The notes: a model not told the origin generated them from the letters alone. Counted from the stretch's first letter, positions 19,600 through 31,359 are shown. The stretch: 64,000 nucleotides of DNA from Bacteroidetes bacterium HGW-Bacteroidetes-4 (GCA_002840905.1 PHDD01000003.1:182703-246702); one strand, 5' to 3'. Made by a program: numbers and translations.

Positions 19600-20889
19600 C
19601 TATTTCGATTTTATATTATCCGCGATCTGCCTAAGTTGATTGTTGTAATCGCGACGGTTTTGATCGAGCAATTCCAAAAACTCAAGCTTAAGTTTTTCAA
19701 ACTCTTCGCGATTTATTTTTTTAATGGGTTCAACCGAGGGAGCATCAATTTTTAGCGGATCAACGGCTTCTCCATTTTTAAAGAAGCGGAAATCGAGATG
19801 GGGTCCGGTAGCATATCCGGTTCGTCCCACGTATCCAATTAATTGCCCTTGCGACACATGGTCACCATTAGTAAGCCCTCTGGCATATGACTTCAGGTGA
19901 GCGTATTGCGTTGTGTAAACACTGTTGTGTTTAATTTTAATATAATTCCCTGCACCGTTTTTCTGATAACCTTTTTTTACAATCACACCATCACCCACAC
20001 TGTAAACCGGTGTGCCTTCAGGTGCTGCATAATCGATACCACTGTGAGGACGATAAATTTTTAAAACCGGATGATAGCGGTTCTTTGAAAAGCGTGAGCT
20101 GATACGATTAAACTTCAGTGGAGCCTTAAGAAAAGCCTTGCGAAGGCTGTTACCTTCTTCATCAAAATAACTCCCCTTATCATCCTGAACAAAATAAATG
20201 GCGTAAAAATCTTTATTTTGATGGTTGAACAAAGCGGCATGTATTCTTTCGATGCCAACCGACACGGAATCGAGAAAACGTTCTTCGTAAATTACAAAGA
20301 ACTGATCGCCTTGCTTTAGCCCAAAAAAGTCGATGCTCCAGGCATAAATTTCAGACAATTCAATCGACATTAATGGATTGATGTTGTTATCGACCATGGC
20401 ATCCCATAAATTGGTATTAATGGTTCCCTGAGCCAGTTTTTTTTCAATAATTGTCGGTTTTTCACCCAGCCAAATATCAACCGAATCAGTGAGCTGAATA
20501 ACAACATAATCGGTTAGGGTGTGTTCGTAAATAAAATATTTTGGAACGGCCAGACTGTCTTTACTCAGGAAAAATTTAAAGGAATTGCCTGATCGCATTT
20601 GCCTGACATCGAAAACATCGTTACTTTTTGCAATCTGGTCGATGGTTTTTGCTGATATGCCCATAGGCAAAAGTAAGTGCGAAAGGTTTTGATTACGCTT
20701 AACAGTTCCTTCAATAATCTGGAACGAATCAACAGGTAATCCATATTTGAGTTCAACCGGAGGCATTTCATAAACTTCGTGAATGGCCTCTTCGCTGCTT
20801 GTTGGGATTTTTGTTGTTGGCTGACATTTTATCAGCAATAATAAAGTTGAAATTGTAAGAATAATACTAATAAGTAAATCTTTTCTCAT
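19600..20889 (-). CDS. M23 family metallopeptidase (lipoprotein)
   Basis: HPVLKIYRPHSGIDYAAPEGTPVYSVGDGVI; YAHLKSYARGLTNGDHVSQGQLIGYVGRTGYATGPHLDFRF. Confidence 0.95.
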   Translation of the reverse strand: MRKDLLISIILTISTLLLLIKCQPTTKIPTSSEEAIHEVYEMPPVELKYGLPVDSFQIIEGTVKRNQNLSHLLLPMGISAKTIDQIAKSNDVFDVRQMRSGNSFKFFLSKDSLAVPKYFIYEHTLTDYVVIQLTDSVDIWLGEKPTIIEKKLAQGTINTNLWDAMVDNNINPLMSIELSEIYAWSIDFFGLKQGDQFFVIYEERFLDSVSVGIERIHAALFNHQNKDFYAIYFVQDDKGSYFDEEGNSLRKAFLKAPLKFNRISSRFSKNRYHPVLKIYRPHSGIDYAAPEGTPVYSVGDGVIVKKGYQKNGAGNYIKIKHNSVYTTQYAHLKSYARGLTNGDHVSQGQLIGYVGRTGYATGPHLDFRFFKNGEAVDPLKIDAPSVEPIKKINREEFEKLKLEFLELLDQNRRDYNNQLRQIADNIKSK

Positions 20890-20940
20890 ACATTTTGTTT
20901 TGGTGAAACAATAGGTATTGGGGAATATATAGTTTTGGGT

Positions 20941-21837
20941 TTAACCTCTGATTTCGTCGAATCCTTTGCCGTAAACGCCCATCACCTGACCTTGAGAAAT
21001 AAAGGCATCGGGATCGACTTCTTTAACAATACGGTGAACCATGGGAGCTTCATTTTTACGCACTACGGTAATTAAGATTTTGGTTGGTGTTTTTGTAAAA
21101 TAGCCTTCGCCATTAATTACGGTAACTCCCCGGCTGATTTCGTTTACAATTTTTTCAGCAATACTATTCGAGCTTTTACTGAAAATGGTAATTTGAATGC
21201 TTTGCTTGCTACCATTTAATACCAGATCGATAGTATAGGCAACCACACCCATCATAACAAAGCCATAAACCAGTTTTTCCATGCTTTGGAAAAGAATGTA
21301 CGATGAGCCAATAATGAATACATCGCAGTATAAAATTACTTTTCCAGGACTTATGTTTCGGTACTTGTTAACAATCATGGCAATAACATCGGTTCCACCG
21401 GTGCTGCCTCCCTGCGAAAACACAATTCCCACACCTGCACCTGCTAACAAACTTCCCAAAATAGTTGCCATAAAGGCATCCTTAATTATGGGTTCGGTAA
21501 TTAGTTTTTGTAGTACAGTGAGAAAAAAAGCCAGGACAATTACACTGTAAATGGTTTTAATGCCAAAGTTGGCACCCAGCATTTTTATAGCAATACCAAT
21601 AAGCACCACATTAATTAACAGGTAGGGATAACCCGCCGGAATGCCGGTTGCATAAAAGATAAGCGCAGCTACACCGCTAATTCCTCCACCCACTATTTCG
21701 CCGGGCATCAAAAATGCAGTCCACCCAAGGGAATTCATAAATAACCCTAAAGTTACTATGGCTAATCCTTTAATTTGACTTCCTATGTTACTTTTCTTTT
21801 TCAAAATCGCTGCAAGTTTAGGGATTAATTCAGACAT
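20941..21837 (-). CDS. YitT family membrane protein
   Basis: GLFMNSLGWTAFLMPGEIVGGGISGVAALIFYATGIPAG; C-terminal DUF2179-like. Confidence 0.92.
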   Translation of the reverse strand: MSELIPKLAAILKKKSNIGSQIKGLAIVTLGLFMNSLGWTAFLMPGEIVGGGISGVAALIFYATGIPAGYPYLLINVVLIGIAIKMLGANFGIKTIYSVIVLAFFLTVLQKLITEPIIKDAFMATILGSLLAGAGVGIVFSQGGSTGGTDVIAMIVNKYRNISPGKVILYCDVFIIGSSYILFQSMEKLVYGFVMMGVVAYTIDLVLNGSKQSIQITIFSKSSNSIAEKIVNEISRGVTVINGEGYFTKTPTKILITVVRKNEAPMVHRIVKEVDPDAFISQGQVMGVYGKGFDEIRG

Positions 21838-21990
21838 AAAAAAATTTTTACTTCACGCTGCTTTTAAACAAACGATTGCGTGATGGGCTGTAAATCAAGA
21901 TTTAACACGTTTGCGGGCACTTATTAACAAAACCATGAAATTGTTAACCATAAACCGGCTTCAGGCTCATTGTTTTAAAGAAGTAAAAAA

Positions 21991-22025
21991 AAGAAAGATC
22001 CACCAACTGGATGGATCTTTCTTTT
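21991..22025 (-). terminator. Terminator after leuS
   Basis: AAGAAAGATCCAccaactgGATGGATCTTTCTT inverted repeat. Confidence 0.7.
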
Positions 22026-22047
22026 TAATAAGCACATAATCTGGTGA

Positions 22048-24831
22048 TTAAACTACGATGTTTACTATTTTTCCGGGAACCACAATTACTTTTTTCGGTG
22101 TTTTCTCTTCAAGCCATTTGGTGGTTCTTTCGTCGATCATCACTTCTTTTTCAACCGCATCTTTAGTCATGTCGGCAGGTAAATCCAGGGTAAAGCGTAC
22201 TTTACCGTTAAATGAAACGGCGTAAGTTTTTGTAGCTTCAACCAAAAAGGCTTCGTTACAGCCTGGGAAATCAGCATCGGTTACACTCGTATGGTTTCCC
22301 AGCAACGACCACAACTCTTCGGCTATGTGGGGTGCAAAGGGCGATAGTATGAGCGTAAGGTTACTCAATACTTCGCGCTTGTTGCACTTGAGTTCCGAAA
22401 GTTCGTTAACACAAATCATAAAAGCACTTACCGAAGTGTTGAACGAGAACTTTTCAATATCTTCCTGAATCTTTTTAATGGTTTTATGAATGGTTTTTTG
22501 TTCCCCAGGATTCGGGGTTTCATTTGAAATGTTTAAGCTGCCATTGGCATCGAAAAACAAACGCCACAGCTTACGCAGAAAACGATGAACCCCTTCAATG
22601 CCCGAAGTATCCCAGGGTTTGCTGTCTTCGAGCGGGCCCAGGAACATTTCGTACAGTCGCAGGGTGTCGGCGCCGTATTGTTCAATAATGGTGTCGGGGT
22701 TTACTACATTATACATCGATTTCGACATTTTCTCCACGGCGTATCCGCAGATGTATTTGTTGTCTTCCAAAATAAATTCGGCCTGGTTGAATTCTGCACG
22801 CCAGGCTTTAAACTTTTCGATATCGAGCACATCGTGATGCACCAGATTCACATCGACGTGAATTTCGGTAACTTCGTAATCGCTGCGTAAGTTGTACGAT
22901 ACAAAAGTATTGCTGTCTTTTATACGGTAAACAAAGTTCGAGCGACCCTGAATCATTCCCTGGTTTATCAACTTCTTAAAGGGTTCATCTTTACAAACCA
23001 AACCCAAATCGAACAGGAACTTATTCCAGAACCGGCTGTAAATCAAATGGCCGGTGGCATGTTCGGTTCCGCCAATGTATAAATCCACATCCTGCCAGTA
23101 AGCGTTGGCCTCTTTGCTCACCAACTCCTGATTATTTTTAGGATCCATATAACGCAGGTAATAAGCTGAAGAACCGGCAAAACCGGGCATGGTGCTTAAT
23201 TCGTAAGGATAACCTTCGGCAGTTTCCCAGTTTTGGGCACGTCCCAAAGGCGGTTGACCGTCTTCGGTGGGCAGGTATTTGTCAATTTCGGGTAATTCCA
23301 AAGGCAATTCCGATTCGTCCAACACATACGGAAGGTCATTTTTGTAATACACCGGAAAAGGCTCACCCCAGTAGCGCTGGCGACTGAATATGGCATCGCG
23401 CAAGCGGAAATTTATTTTTCCATATCCCAGTTTTTTTTCTTCAATGTAGTTTATTATTGAAGAAATAGCTGTTTTAACTTCCAGTCCATCGATTAGCCCG
23501 GAATTTATCATCCGGCCTTCTTTTGAATCGTATGATTCTTCCCAGCTTGCGGGGTCTGTAGCTTTATCGTCAGCTTTAACCACCACCTGAATTATAGGCA
23601 GCTTAAAATGTTTGGCAAAGGCAAAGTCGCGGCTGTCATGCGCAGGAACCGCCATAATGGCTCCGGTTCCATAGCCGGCCAGCACATAATCGGCAATCCA
23701 GATGGGAATTTCATTTCCAGTTATTGGGTTGATGCCGTAGGCACCAATAAATTCACCGGTAATTTTGTTCACGTCGGCCATGCGCTCGCGCTCGGTGCGG
23801 CCTTTAACCCAATGAATGTAATTTTCAACTTTTTCTTTGTATTCGGGAGTTACCAGTTCCGACACCAGTTCGTGTTCAGGAGCCAGCACCATAAAGGTAG
23901 CACCATAGAGCGTGTCGGGACGGGTAGTAAATACTTCAATGGTTTTATCGTTTCCTTTAACACCAAAATTTACCGATGCGCCTTCGCTGCGGCCAATCCA
24001 GTTGCGTTGAACTTCTTTTAACGAGTCGGTCCAGTCGATGGTATCTAGTCCGTCGAGCAGGCGTTGCGCGTAGGCTGATACACGCAAGCTCCATTGTTTC
24101 ATTTTCTTTTGCACCACGGGATATCCGCCACGAACCGATACGCCGTCTTTAACTTCGTCGTTGGCCAGCACGGTTCCCAATTCGGAGCACCAGTTTACCT
24201 GTGTTTCGGCCAAAAAGGCAAGCCGGTAGTTTAGCAACATTTCCTGTTGTTGGTTTTGGCTCCAGCTTTTCCATTGGTCGGCACTGAATATTTGGTCGGT
24301 TGAACAGGCCGCCTGAACGTTTTGGTTGCCTTCTTTTTCAAAAACTGCTACCAACGATTCGATGCTTTCGGCTTTTTGCGATTGTTTGTTAAAATAGTGT
24401 TTGAACATCTGGATAAAAGCCCACTGGGTCCAGTGGTAGTATTTGGGATCAGAAGTTCTCACTTCCCGATCCCAATCGTAGGAGAATCCAATTTTATCGA
24501 GTTGTTCGCGGTAACGCTTAATGTTGATATCGGTGGTTATGGCCGGATGTTGTCCGGTTTGAATGGCATATTGTTCAGCGGGCAGTCCATAAGCATCGTA
24601 ACCCATAGGATGCAGTACATTAAAGCCTTTCAGGCGTTTGTAGCGGCTGTAAATATCGGAAGCAATGTAGCCCAGCGGATGCCCAACGTGCAGCCCCGCT
24701 CCCGAAGGATAAGGGAACATATCCAACACGTAAAATTTGGGTTTATTTGTATCGATGTCAATTTTATATGTTTTATTTTTTTGCCAGTACTCCTGCCATT
24801 TTTTTTCAATTGCGCTGAAATTATAATCCAT
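22048..24831 (-). CDS. leuS: Leucyl-tRNA synthetase
   Basis: 927 aa; [34 protein letters not shown]1 editing domain. Confidence 0.98.
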   Translation of the reverse strand: MDYNFSAIEKKWQEYWQKNKTYKIDIDTNKPKFYVLDMFPYPSGAGLHVGHPLGYIASDIYSRYKRLKGFNVLHPMGYDAYGLPAEQYAIQTGQHPAITTDINIKRYREQLDKIGFSYDWDREVRTSDPKYYHWTQWAFIQMFKHYFNKQSQKAESIESLVAVFEKEGNQNVQAACSTDQIFSADQWKSWSQNQQQEMLLNYRLAFLAETQVNWCSELGTVLANDEVKDGVSVRGGYPVVQKKMKQWSLRVSAYAQRLLDGLDTIDWTDSLKEVQRNWIGRSEGASVNFGVKGNDKTIEVFTTRPDTLYGATFMVLAPEHELVSELVTPEYKEKVENYIHWVKGRTERERMADVNKITGEFIGAYGINPITGNEIPIWIADYVLAGYGTGAIMAVPAHDSRDFAFAKHFKLPIIQVVVKADDKATDPASWEESYDSKEGRMINSGLIDGLEVKTAISSIINYIEEKKLGYGKINFRLRDAIFSRQRYWGEPFPVYYKNDLPYVLDESELPLELPEIDKYLPTEDGQPPLGRAQNWETAEGYPYELSTMPGFAGSSAYYLRYMDPKNNQELVSKEANAYWQDVDLYIGGTEHATGHLIYSRFWNKFLFDLGLVCKDEPFKKLINQGMIQGRSNFVYRIKDSNTFVSYNLRSDYEVTEIHVDVNLVHHDVLDIEKFKAWRAEFNQAEFILEDNKYICGYAVEKMSKSMYNVVNPDTIIEQYGADTLRLYEMFLGPLEDSKPWDTSGIEGVHRFLRKLWRLFFDANGSLNISNETPNPGEQKTIHKTIKKIQEDIEKFSFNTSVSAFMICVNELSELKCNKREVLSNLTLILSPFAPHIAEELWSLLGNHTSVTDADFPGCNEAFLVEATKTYAVSFNGKVRFTLDLPADMTKDAVEKEVMIDERTTKWLEEKTPKKVIVVPGKIVNIVV

Positions 24832-24978
24832 TTTTATGTTTTTATTAAATTCAAAACTTACTGATGTGTGAAGCCGCTGCCAGATTCAATATGAAAAGCA
24901 AAGCGGCTTATCCAGGAGCGCAAAATTAGGAAAAATTAATTGATATGAAAAGAAGCTATTTGCTAAGCATCCAATTAC

Positions 24979-25878
24979 TTATTTCTTTTCAATTTCAATT
25001 AATAAACGGGTAGGTTTTCCGCTTAGTTTATTTGCAAAAGAGTCAATTATTTTCCATAAAAAATGGGGCATCCATGATAACAGAAAATGCATACGAAGTT
25101 TTGTCAGGTAAAAATTACTAAAGGAATGAAACCTCCAGTTGCAGTTATCAGGAATCAGGTGTTTGATGTTTTGCTCATTAAATGAATGGATGTGAGCGTG
25201 TCTTGGAGTTGGATTATTGCAATGGATGCATAGACAATATTCCAGTTTTTCGTTATAAGGAGTAGTTATAATTAGTTTTCCTTTGGGTTTTAAACGCTTA
25301 AAAAGTGAAGCAATAAAAACTTTTGGTTCAGCTACATGCTCCATTATTTCGCTGGCGATAATAGTCTCAATCGAATTTTCTTTAATGGGTAATTGAAAAA
25401 CATCGGCCACAAGACCCAGGTGAATTTTTGAAGGGAATCGATTAACTGCTTTTGTGGGGTTTATGGTTGAAATATCCATAGAAATGACTTTGATACCAGA
25501 AGATAATGCCGTTTTTGCAACCCAGGCTTCGCCGCAGCCGACATCGAGAATGTAGTTTGGGTTTTTTGCTGTTTTTCTCCAAATGGATTCATGCAACCTT
25601 CTGTTTTCATGTTTTGTAGCTTTATCTAGCTTTTTGTCGAAATAATTAAAAAGCGCTGCATCTTTTTCATAATGCTCCTGATAGTTGAACGATGTGTTTA
25701 GTTTATCGTGTAATTCAGAATTCTTAGTTTGGGTTTCGCTTATAATTAATAGGTTGGCAACTCCCTTTGAATATTCAAATGATTGATTTGTTTTTTCATC
25801 CAGGAACTTGTCTTTTTTTAAAAACAATGAATTTCCATTCAGCGGATTACACAATATTTCTATGAAATCAGGATTCAT
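24979..25878 (-). CDS. Class I SAM-dependent methyltransferase
   Basis: YILDVGCGEAWVAKTALSSGIKVISMDIS; TIIASEIMEHVAEPKVFIASLFKRLKPKGKLIITTPY. Confidence 0.88.
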   Translation of the reverse strand: MNPDFIEILCNPLNGNSLFLKKDKFLDEKTNQSFEYSKGVANLLIISETQTKNSELHDKLNTSFNYQEHYEKDAALFNYFDKKLDKATKHENRRLHESIWRKTAKNPNYILDVGCGEAWVAKTALSSGIKVISMDISTINPTKAVNRFPSKIHLGLVADVFQLPIKENSIETIIASEIMEHVAEPKVFIASLFKRLKPKGKLIITTPYNEKLEYCLCIHCNNPTPRHAHIHSFNEQNIKHLIPDNCNWRFHSFSNFYLTKLRMHFLLSWMPHFLWKIIDSFANKLSGKPTRLLIEIEKK

Positions 25879-25990
25879 TTTTTATTGTTTTTTCGATTGC
25901 ACCAAAAGTAAGTATTATTTATAAATTAAGTAATTGATTACATTATTCATGTAATAATTTAATATTTTGCACCTTCTTATTTTGTAAGCA

Positions 25991-27295
25991 ATGCATAATA
26001 GACTAATCAGTCATTTTAATAAAATTATCAACGACCCATTTTGGCGAAATGTAGCCACCCTTTTTTCGGGTTCTGCCATAGCGCAGGCCTTGCCGATTTT
26101 AATACTTCCTGTAATCACGCGTCTTTATTCGAAAGAAGCTTTGGGTTTTTATTTTGTTTATGCGGCTATTGGAATGCTTACACAGATAGTGGCGTCGTTG
26201 AATTTTGAATTAGCCATTATTATTCCTAAAGAAAAAAAGGAAGCGAATACCGTAACGCAGCTAAGTTATATTACAGTTGGTTTTGTAAGTTTGATGATGT
26301 TGGGGCTAATAGTATTTGTTAATGACTATATTTCGATAAGAATTACGCAAAAAGCATTTGTTTATTTAATATACGCGATTCCTTTAAGTGCCTTTTTGTT
26401 GGGGGTATTTAATGTTTCGATTTATTACTTAAACCGGCAAAATAAATATAGGATAATTGCCACCGGAAAAATATTAAAAGCGGTTACTTTTACTTTATCT
26501 CAAGTTGTTTTTGGCTTTATGGGTAATATACCCTCAGGATTAATTATAGGATTGATTATTGGACAATTTATAAGTGCCCTTTACTTAATATATAAAGTAT
26601 TTGCTGATAAACACTTCATATTTACTTGCCAATTTTCGAATTTATTGAAGATGGTACGGAAGTATCGTGATATGCCTGTTTTTAACACCTTGATTTCAGT
26701 AATTGGCACGCTATCAAATCAATTGCCATTTTTCTTTTTATCAAAATACTTTGGTGTAGTTTATTCCGGAGAATATGGATTAGCTAATCGGGTTGTTTCA
26801 ACACCAATGGGGCTCATAGGAACATCTATTGGACAGGTGTTTTATAAGGAGGCTGCTGATGTAGTAAACAAAAAAGGGAATTTATATCATTTGGTAAAAA
26901 CTACCTATTTACGATTATTAAAGATCGCTTTTTTGCCTTTTTTAATTCTCTTTTTTCTTTCTCCCTGGTTATTTCCTTTTTTATTTAGCAACGAATACCA
27001 GGTTAGCGGACAAATGACTCAGGTGCTTATCCCCTGGTTGTTTATGAGTTTTTTGAATTCACCGATGAGTTATTTATTCGATGTTTTAAATAAACAAAGG
27101 TTCATGGCTGTTTTTCATGTAACCTATTTAATAACAAGGGTTGGAGGTTTGTTTTTAGGGTATTATTGGACAAAAAATGCACTTATTACGGTAGCTATCT
27201 TTAGTGCGATTGGTTTTTTATTCAATATTTACATCATTATTTACTATTTGAGCATCTCAAAACAAGTTAATATTAAAACTTATCACATTAATTAA
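25991..27295 (+). CDS. Oligosaccharide flippase / Wzx-like (MATE-MVF superfamily)
   Basis: 434 aa multi-TM; NVATLFSGSAIAQALPILILPVITRLYSKEALGFYFVYAAI. Confidence 0.88.
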   Translation: MHNRLISHFNKIINDPFWRNVATLFSGSAIAQALPILILPVITRLYSKEALGFYFVYAAIGMLTQIVASLNFELAIIIPKEKKEANTVTQLSYITVGFVSLMMLGLIVFVNDYISIRITQKAFVYLIYAIPLSAFLLGVFNVSIYYLNRQNKYRIIATGKILKAVTFTLSQVVFGFMGNIPSGLIIGLIIGQFISALYLIYKVFADKHFIFTCQFSNLLKMVRKYRDMPVFNTLISVIGTLSNQLPFFFLSKYFGVVYSGEYGLANRVVSTPMGLIGTSIGQVFYKEAADVVNKKGNLYHLVKTTYLRLLKIAFLPFLILFFLSPWLFPFLFSNEYQVSGQMTQVLIPWLFMSFLNSPMSYLFDVLNKQRFMAVFHVTYLITRVGGLFLGYYWTKNALITVAIFSAIGFLFNIYIIIYYLSISKQVNIKTYHIN

Positions 27296-27309
27296 AACTT
27301 TACAGGAAA

Positions 27310-28905
27310 ATGAACAAGGTAGCCCTTTACAGTAATCTGGGTTTTTCCTGGAATAGCTCAAATAATGTATGGGTAAAAGGAATTTTTTTTGAACCTCCGG
27401 AGCAGTATTATTCTGGTGCAGATACTCTCATGTATTTTGAAGGAGTTCAGTCGTTTGATGAGTTTTTAATAAAGCTGAAGCAATGCAATGGCTTGTTTTC
27501 GGTAGTTATCATTCATGGCGATGAAATTTGGGCAGCTGTGGATCGGAACACTTCCTTTCCGCTTTTTTATTTTAGGAATTCGTTGGGATGGAGCATTACC
27601 GATACGGTAGATATGCAGCTTATGCTGGACAATAAATTCGAAGTGGATGCATTTCAGGTTCAGTGTTATAAAGCTTTTAGTCACACCATGGGGGCTGAAA
27701 CCTTATTTAAAGGACTCAGACAAATGCAATGCGGGCAGGCCTTTTTGCTTAGAAAGGCTTCGGGAAATCCGGAAATAAAAAATTACCATCAGTTTTCGAC
27801 AGACACTTTTCTGGAACTTTCAGAAAAGGAATTATATCAGCAGGCAAATCATATTTTTAATAATACCCTGCGTCGATTAGTCATCAGTCTGGAAGGTAGA
27901 ACCGCTGTGGTTCCGCTAAGCGGAGGTTTTGATTCACGTTGGATAGCTGCCGGATTGAAAATGCAGGGATACGAAAATGTAATTTGCTATACATACGGGA
28001 AAAAATCTCAGAATCAAGATTTTGAATTAAGCAAAAAAGTTGCTGAACGGTTGCAGTATCCCTGGGTTTTTGTTGAATATACTGACGAATTGATTAACAA
28101 AAGCTATTTACAATCTCAAACATTTCAGGATTACGTTCAATTTATGGGGCATGGAACATCCATGTTTTTTTTGCAGGAGTATTTTGCTGTAAGCTATTTA
28201 AAAGAGCACAAACTGGTACCCGACGATGCGGTTTTTATTCCCGGGCATTCGGGCGATTTGATTGGGGGTAGTCAAATCATTAAAACCTTTAACCCGAATA
28301 TTTCCCGGGAAGAAGTACCGGAAAGGTTTTTTAAAGTGAAGAACATTTACCAACCGGTATCAAAAGAAACGCGAAAAAAACTGGAGGGACAATTTAAACC
28401 CTGGTTTTTGCAACGCGAGAATCATCACCCCGCATCTGTTTTTGAAGCCCTCGATATTCAGGAAAAAATTGCCAAAGTTATTTTTAATTCCTCGTTGGTT
28501 TTCGATTTTTTTGGCTACGAAAAGCGTTTCCCTTTCTGGGATTTAGAATTGTTGCAGTTTTTCCTGAAACTTCCTTTTGAACACCGGGTCATAAAAAAAC
28601 TGTACGATTCGGTATTGATTAACGAATTTTTTAAGCCTAACGACCTGCTTTTTGGTAAGGAGCTAAATCCCCGGAAAAAAGAACTTCTAAGGCAAAAAGT
28701 AAAGAACCGCATCAAGGCGTATTTCCCGGTTTTTATAAAGGAGCGGTTATTACAAAAGAACGATTGGAAAAATTATAGGCAAGCGGTAAAACCTTTACAG
28801 GATGAAATGAAATCAAAAGGCTATAATTTCCAGTTTAAAGGCAAATCGTATAACGAGATTCTAATTCAATACTATTTGTTTTTGATTAAAACCCGTTTGC
28901 GATAA
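27310..28905 (+). CDS. Asparagine-synthase-like protein
   Basis: AVVPLSGGFDSRWIAAGLKMQGYENVICYTYG (SGGxDS PP-loop); N-terminal Ntn-like domain without a nucleophilic Cys at position 2. Confidence 0.85.
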   Translation: MNKVALYSNLGFSWNSSNNVWVKGIFFEPPEQYYSGADTLMYFEGVQSFDEFLIKLKQCNGLFSVVIIHGDEIWAAVDRNTSFPLFYFRNSLGWSITDTVDMQLMLDNKFEVDAFQVQCYKAFSHTMGAETLFKGLRQMQCGQAFLLRKASGNPEIKNYHQFSTDTFLELSEKELYQQANHIFNNTLRRLVISLEGRTAVVPLSGGFDSRWIAAGLKMQGYENVICYTYGKKSQNQDFELSKKVAERLQYPWVFVEYTDELINKSYLQSQTFQDYVQFMGHGTSMFFLQEYFAVSYLKEHKLVPDDAVFIPGHSGDLIGGSQIIKTFNPNISREEVPERFFKVKNIYQPVSKETRKKLEGQFKPWFLQRENHHPASVFEALDIQEKIAKVIFNSSLVFDFFGYEKRFPFWDLELLQFFLKLPFEHRVIKKLYDSVLINEFFKPNDLLFGKELNPRKKELLRQKVKNRIKAYFPVFIKERLLQKNDWKNYRQAVKPLQDEMKSKGYNFQFKGKSYNEILIQYYLFLIKTRLR

Positions 28906-29077
28906 CTGGTTGTGAGGAGAAAGGTTTATCAATTCTTTATCCACCCAAACACATGCTGTAAAACACATTATATGCTTTTATTTTTGTCATAAATTTATTC
29001 TTGAAACCAGACTAACTGGTTTAAGTGAAATTAGCAACCAAATTCTATACTATTTAAATCAATTTGTTTTCAAATCA

Positions 29078-29815
29078 ATGAAAAACCTTAACAAAGAATT
29101 GTATACAAAAGAGTTACTTGATGATTGGGTAAGGCGAGAAGAAATTATACACGCTGAGGCCTATCTTATTAATAAATATTTAACGCTTAAAACCGGCAGT
29201 GTAATAGAAGCAGGTACAGGTGGTGGGCGAATAGCATTTTATATTGAGCAAATTGGATTCAATCAAATTGATGCTTTTGATTATGTGCCTCAAATGATTG
29301 AATATGCCGAAAAAAATAAAATAGAAAAACAGTCACAGGTTAAGTTTAAAGTAGCCGATGCCACAAACCTTTCGGAATATGGAGACAATGCCTTTGACTA
29401 TTTAATTTATTTACAACAGGTGCTATGTTTTATTGAAGACGAAGATCAGTTTCATAATGCTTTAAAAGAAGCTTATCGTATTGCAAGAAAGGAAAGTATA
29501 AGCATCTTTTCGTTTTTGGATTATAATTCGCGAAGTTTAAATATACCTTTACGAATGGTATTAAGGGTGTTAAGGTGGATTCGAAAAGAACCAATTTCTG
29601 ATAAGTACCTGCCTTGGTTAAAGATAAACACCTCATTTAACCGAAAAATATTGTCAAAAAACCAGGCGCTTACCTATTGGGTAAAACGCGATGATATTAT
29701 TAGAGAATTAGAAAGCATTGGGTTTAAGGTTTTGGAGGTTAAGAATGCCAGTGAAATAAATTCAGACAGTAAGCTTCGAAAAGGAATGCTTTATATTGTA
29801 TGTACCAAACAATAG
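29078..29815 (+). CDS. Class I SAM-dependent methyltransferase
   Basis: SVIEAGTGGGRIAFYIEQIGFNQIDAFDYVPQMIEYAEKN; NAFDYLIYLQQVLCFI. Confidence 0.88.
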   Translation: MKNLNKELYTKELLDDWVRREEIIHAEAYLINKYLTLKTGSVIEAGTGGGRIAFYIEQIGFNQIDAFDYVPQMIEYAEKNKIEKQSQVKFKVADATNLSEYGDNAFDYLIYLQQVLCFIEDEDQFHNALKEAYRIARKESISIFSFLDYNSRSLNIPLRMVLRVLRWIRKEPISDKYLPWLKINTSFNRKILSKNQALTYWVKRDDIIRELESIGFKVLEVKNASEINSDSKLRKGMLYIVCTKQ

Positions 29816-29878
29816 GATAAGCTGTAGTGATTAGACAACCAATTAGATATTAATAGATAAATTATAAAAGCAAACACA

Positions 29879-30886
29879 ATGAAAAAAGTTTTTTTATTCT
29901 TAGCAATAGCTACAATTTTCCCAATTTTTGTTTGGGGACAAGCAAATACATCTACGTTAACCTCTTATGGTTATAATTCCGGGGTATCAGGCCTTTATAG
30001 CTCATATTTTGGAATATACACAGGAAAAGCCGCAACATCAAGTTCTACCAACAATGTTTTTTTTGGTATGTATAGTGGTTTAAAAACAACGGGATCAGAG
30101 AATACTTTCATTGGAAGATCGGCTGGATTTAATAATACAACCGGTGGTTACAATACGTATGTTGGAACTTGGGCAGGACAGAATAACAGTTCAGGTTTAA
30201 GAAATACTTTTATAGGAAACTTATCAGGTTATAAGAATACCGGGAGTTATAATGTGTTTATTGGATTTTCTGCCGGCTATAACGAAACAGGTTCCAATAA
30301 GTTATATATTGATAATTCGAGTACAACACTTCCCTTAATATATGGTGATTTTTCTACTGATATGATAGCACTAAATGGAAGAGTTGGAATAAAGACAAAT
30401 AACCCAAGCGCAACTCTACATATTAACCAAGGCATGCTATTAATGACAGGTTCAAGTTTTAATGGTGAAAATTGGAATGGAGATGTTGCAAGAATATTGG
30501 TAGATGCAGGTCCATCTACAGGTCATAATTTTTTAAGATTTAAAAATAATAATGGAACTCAGGTATTTATAACAAGTAATGGAAAGATATTTTGTAACGC
30601 CATTGAAACAACAGAAATTGAAGTAAAACAAAATGTATCTTTCCCCGATTATGTATTTGAAGACACATACAAGCTGATGGATTTAGAAGATGTTTCAAAA
30701 TTTATTCAGCAAAACAAACATCTGCCAGAGATTCCTTCAGCTAAGAAAATAGCTCAAAATGGAATGAAATTGAGCGAAATTACCAACTCAATGATGAAGA
30801 AAATTGAAGAGTTAACTCTTTATATTATTGAGTTAGATAAAACAAATAAATTGCTCGAGGAAAGAATTAAAATGCTGGAGGAATAG
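29879..30886 (+). CDS. Secreted tail-fibre/adhesin-like protein
   Basis: Signal peptide; repeats ENTFIGRSAGFNNTTGGYNTYVGTWAGQNN; C-terminal HLPEIPSAKKIAQNGMKLSEITNSMMKKIEELTLYIIELD coiled-coil. Confidence 0.75.
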   Translation: MKKVFLFLAIATIFPIFVWGQANTSTLTSYGYNSGVSGLYSSYFGIYTGKAATSSSTNNVFFGMYSGLKTTGSENTFIGRSAGFNNTTGGYNTYVGTWAGQNNSSGLRNTFIGNLSGYKNTGSYNVFIGFSAGYNETGSNKLYIDNSSTTLPLIYGDFSTDMIALNGRVGIKTNNPSATLHINQGMLLMTGSSFNGENWNGDVARILVDAGPSTGHNFLRFKNNNGTQVFITSNGKIFCNAIETTEIEVKQNVSFPDYVFEDTYKLMDLEDVSKFIQQNKHLPEIPSAKKIAQNGMKLSEITNSMMKKIEELTLYIIELDKTNKLLEERIKMLEE

Positions 30887-30888
30887 TT

Positions 30889-31359
30889 ATGAAAATCAAA
30901 TTATTTATTTTAAAAATACTATTGGTTATTCCTTTTTTTGCCTTTAACCAAACTACAATTAGTTATCAGTATGATGATTATGGTAATAGAGAATACAGAA
31001 CAATAAGTCTTAACAAATCAGCAGATATTAGTATCGATTCTGTAGGTTCAACTTTTTCAGATGATTCCAATTCTACTGAAAATAAAAACCTCAAAGAATT
31101 TTATGAAGATTTAATTGGTGATGTAGAAATTAAATTATTTCCAAATCCAACTACAAGTACTATATACCTTGAAATTGAGAACGCCGAGTCTATTAATGGA
31201 GAATATATTTTAGTTGATAGTAAAGGTGCTGTACTTAAGCAAAACAGTGATATACAATTATCTCAACAAATTGATTTAAGGAGTTTTACTAACGGAATTT
31301 ATTTCTTAAAAATTCAAATAAATGGTAAAACAACTGAATGGAAAATTATTAAACAATAA
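30889..31359 (+). CDS. Secreted protein with T9SS type A C-terminal sorting domain
   Basis: C-terminus LFPNPTTSTIYLEIENAESINGEYILVDSKGAVL...LRSFTNGIYFLKIQINGKTTEWKIIKQ. Confidence 0.85.
   Translation: MKIKLFILKILLVIPFFAFNQTTISYQYDDYGNREYRTISLNKSADISIDSVGSTFSDDSNSTENKNLKEFYEDLIGDVEIKLFPNPTTSTIYLEIENAESINGEYILVDSKGAVLKQNSDIQLSQQIDLRSFTNGIYFLKIQINGKTTEWKIIKQ

Noticed and set aside
22585-24864. + strand ORFs antisense to leuS
   Set aside because: Overlap a clear leuS on the opposite strand and match no known family.
29879-30886. Prophage
   Set aside because: Only a tail-fibre-like protein with a signal peptide; no capsid, terminase, portal or integrase nearby.
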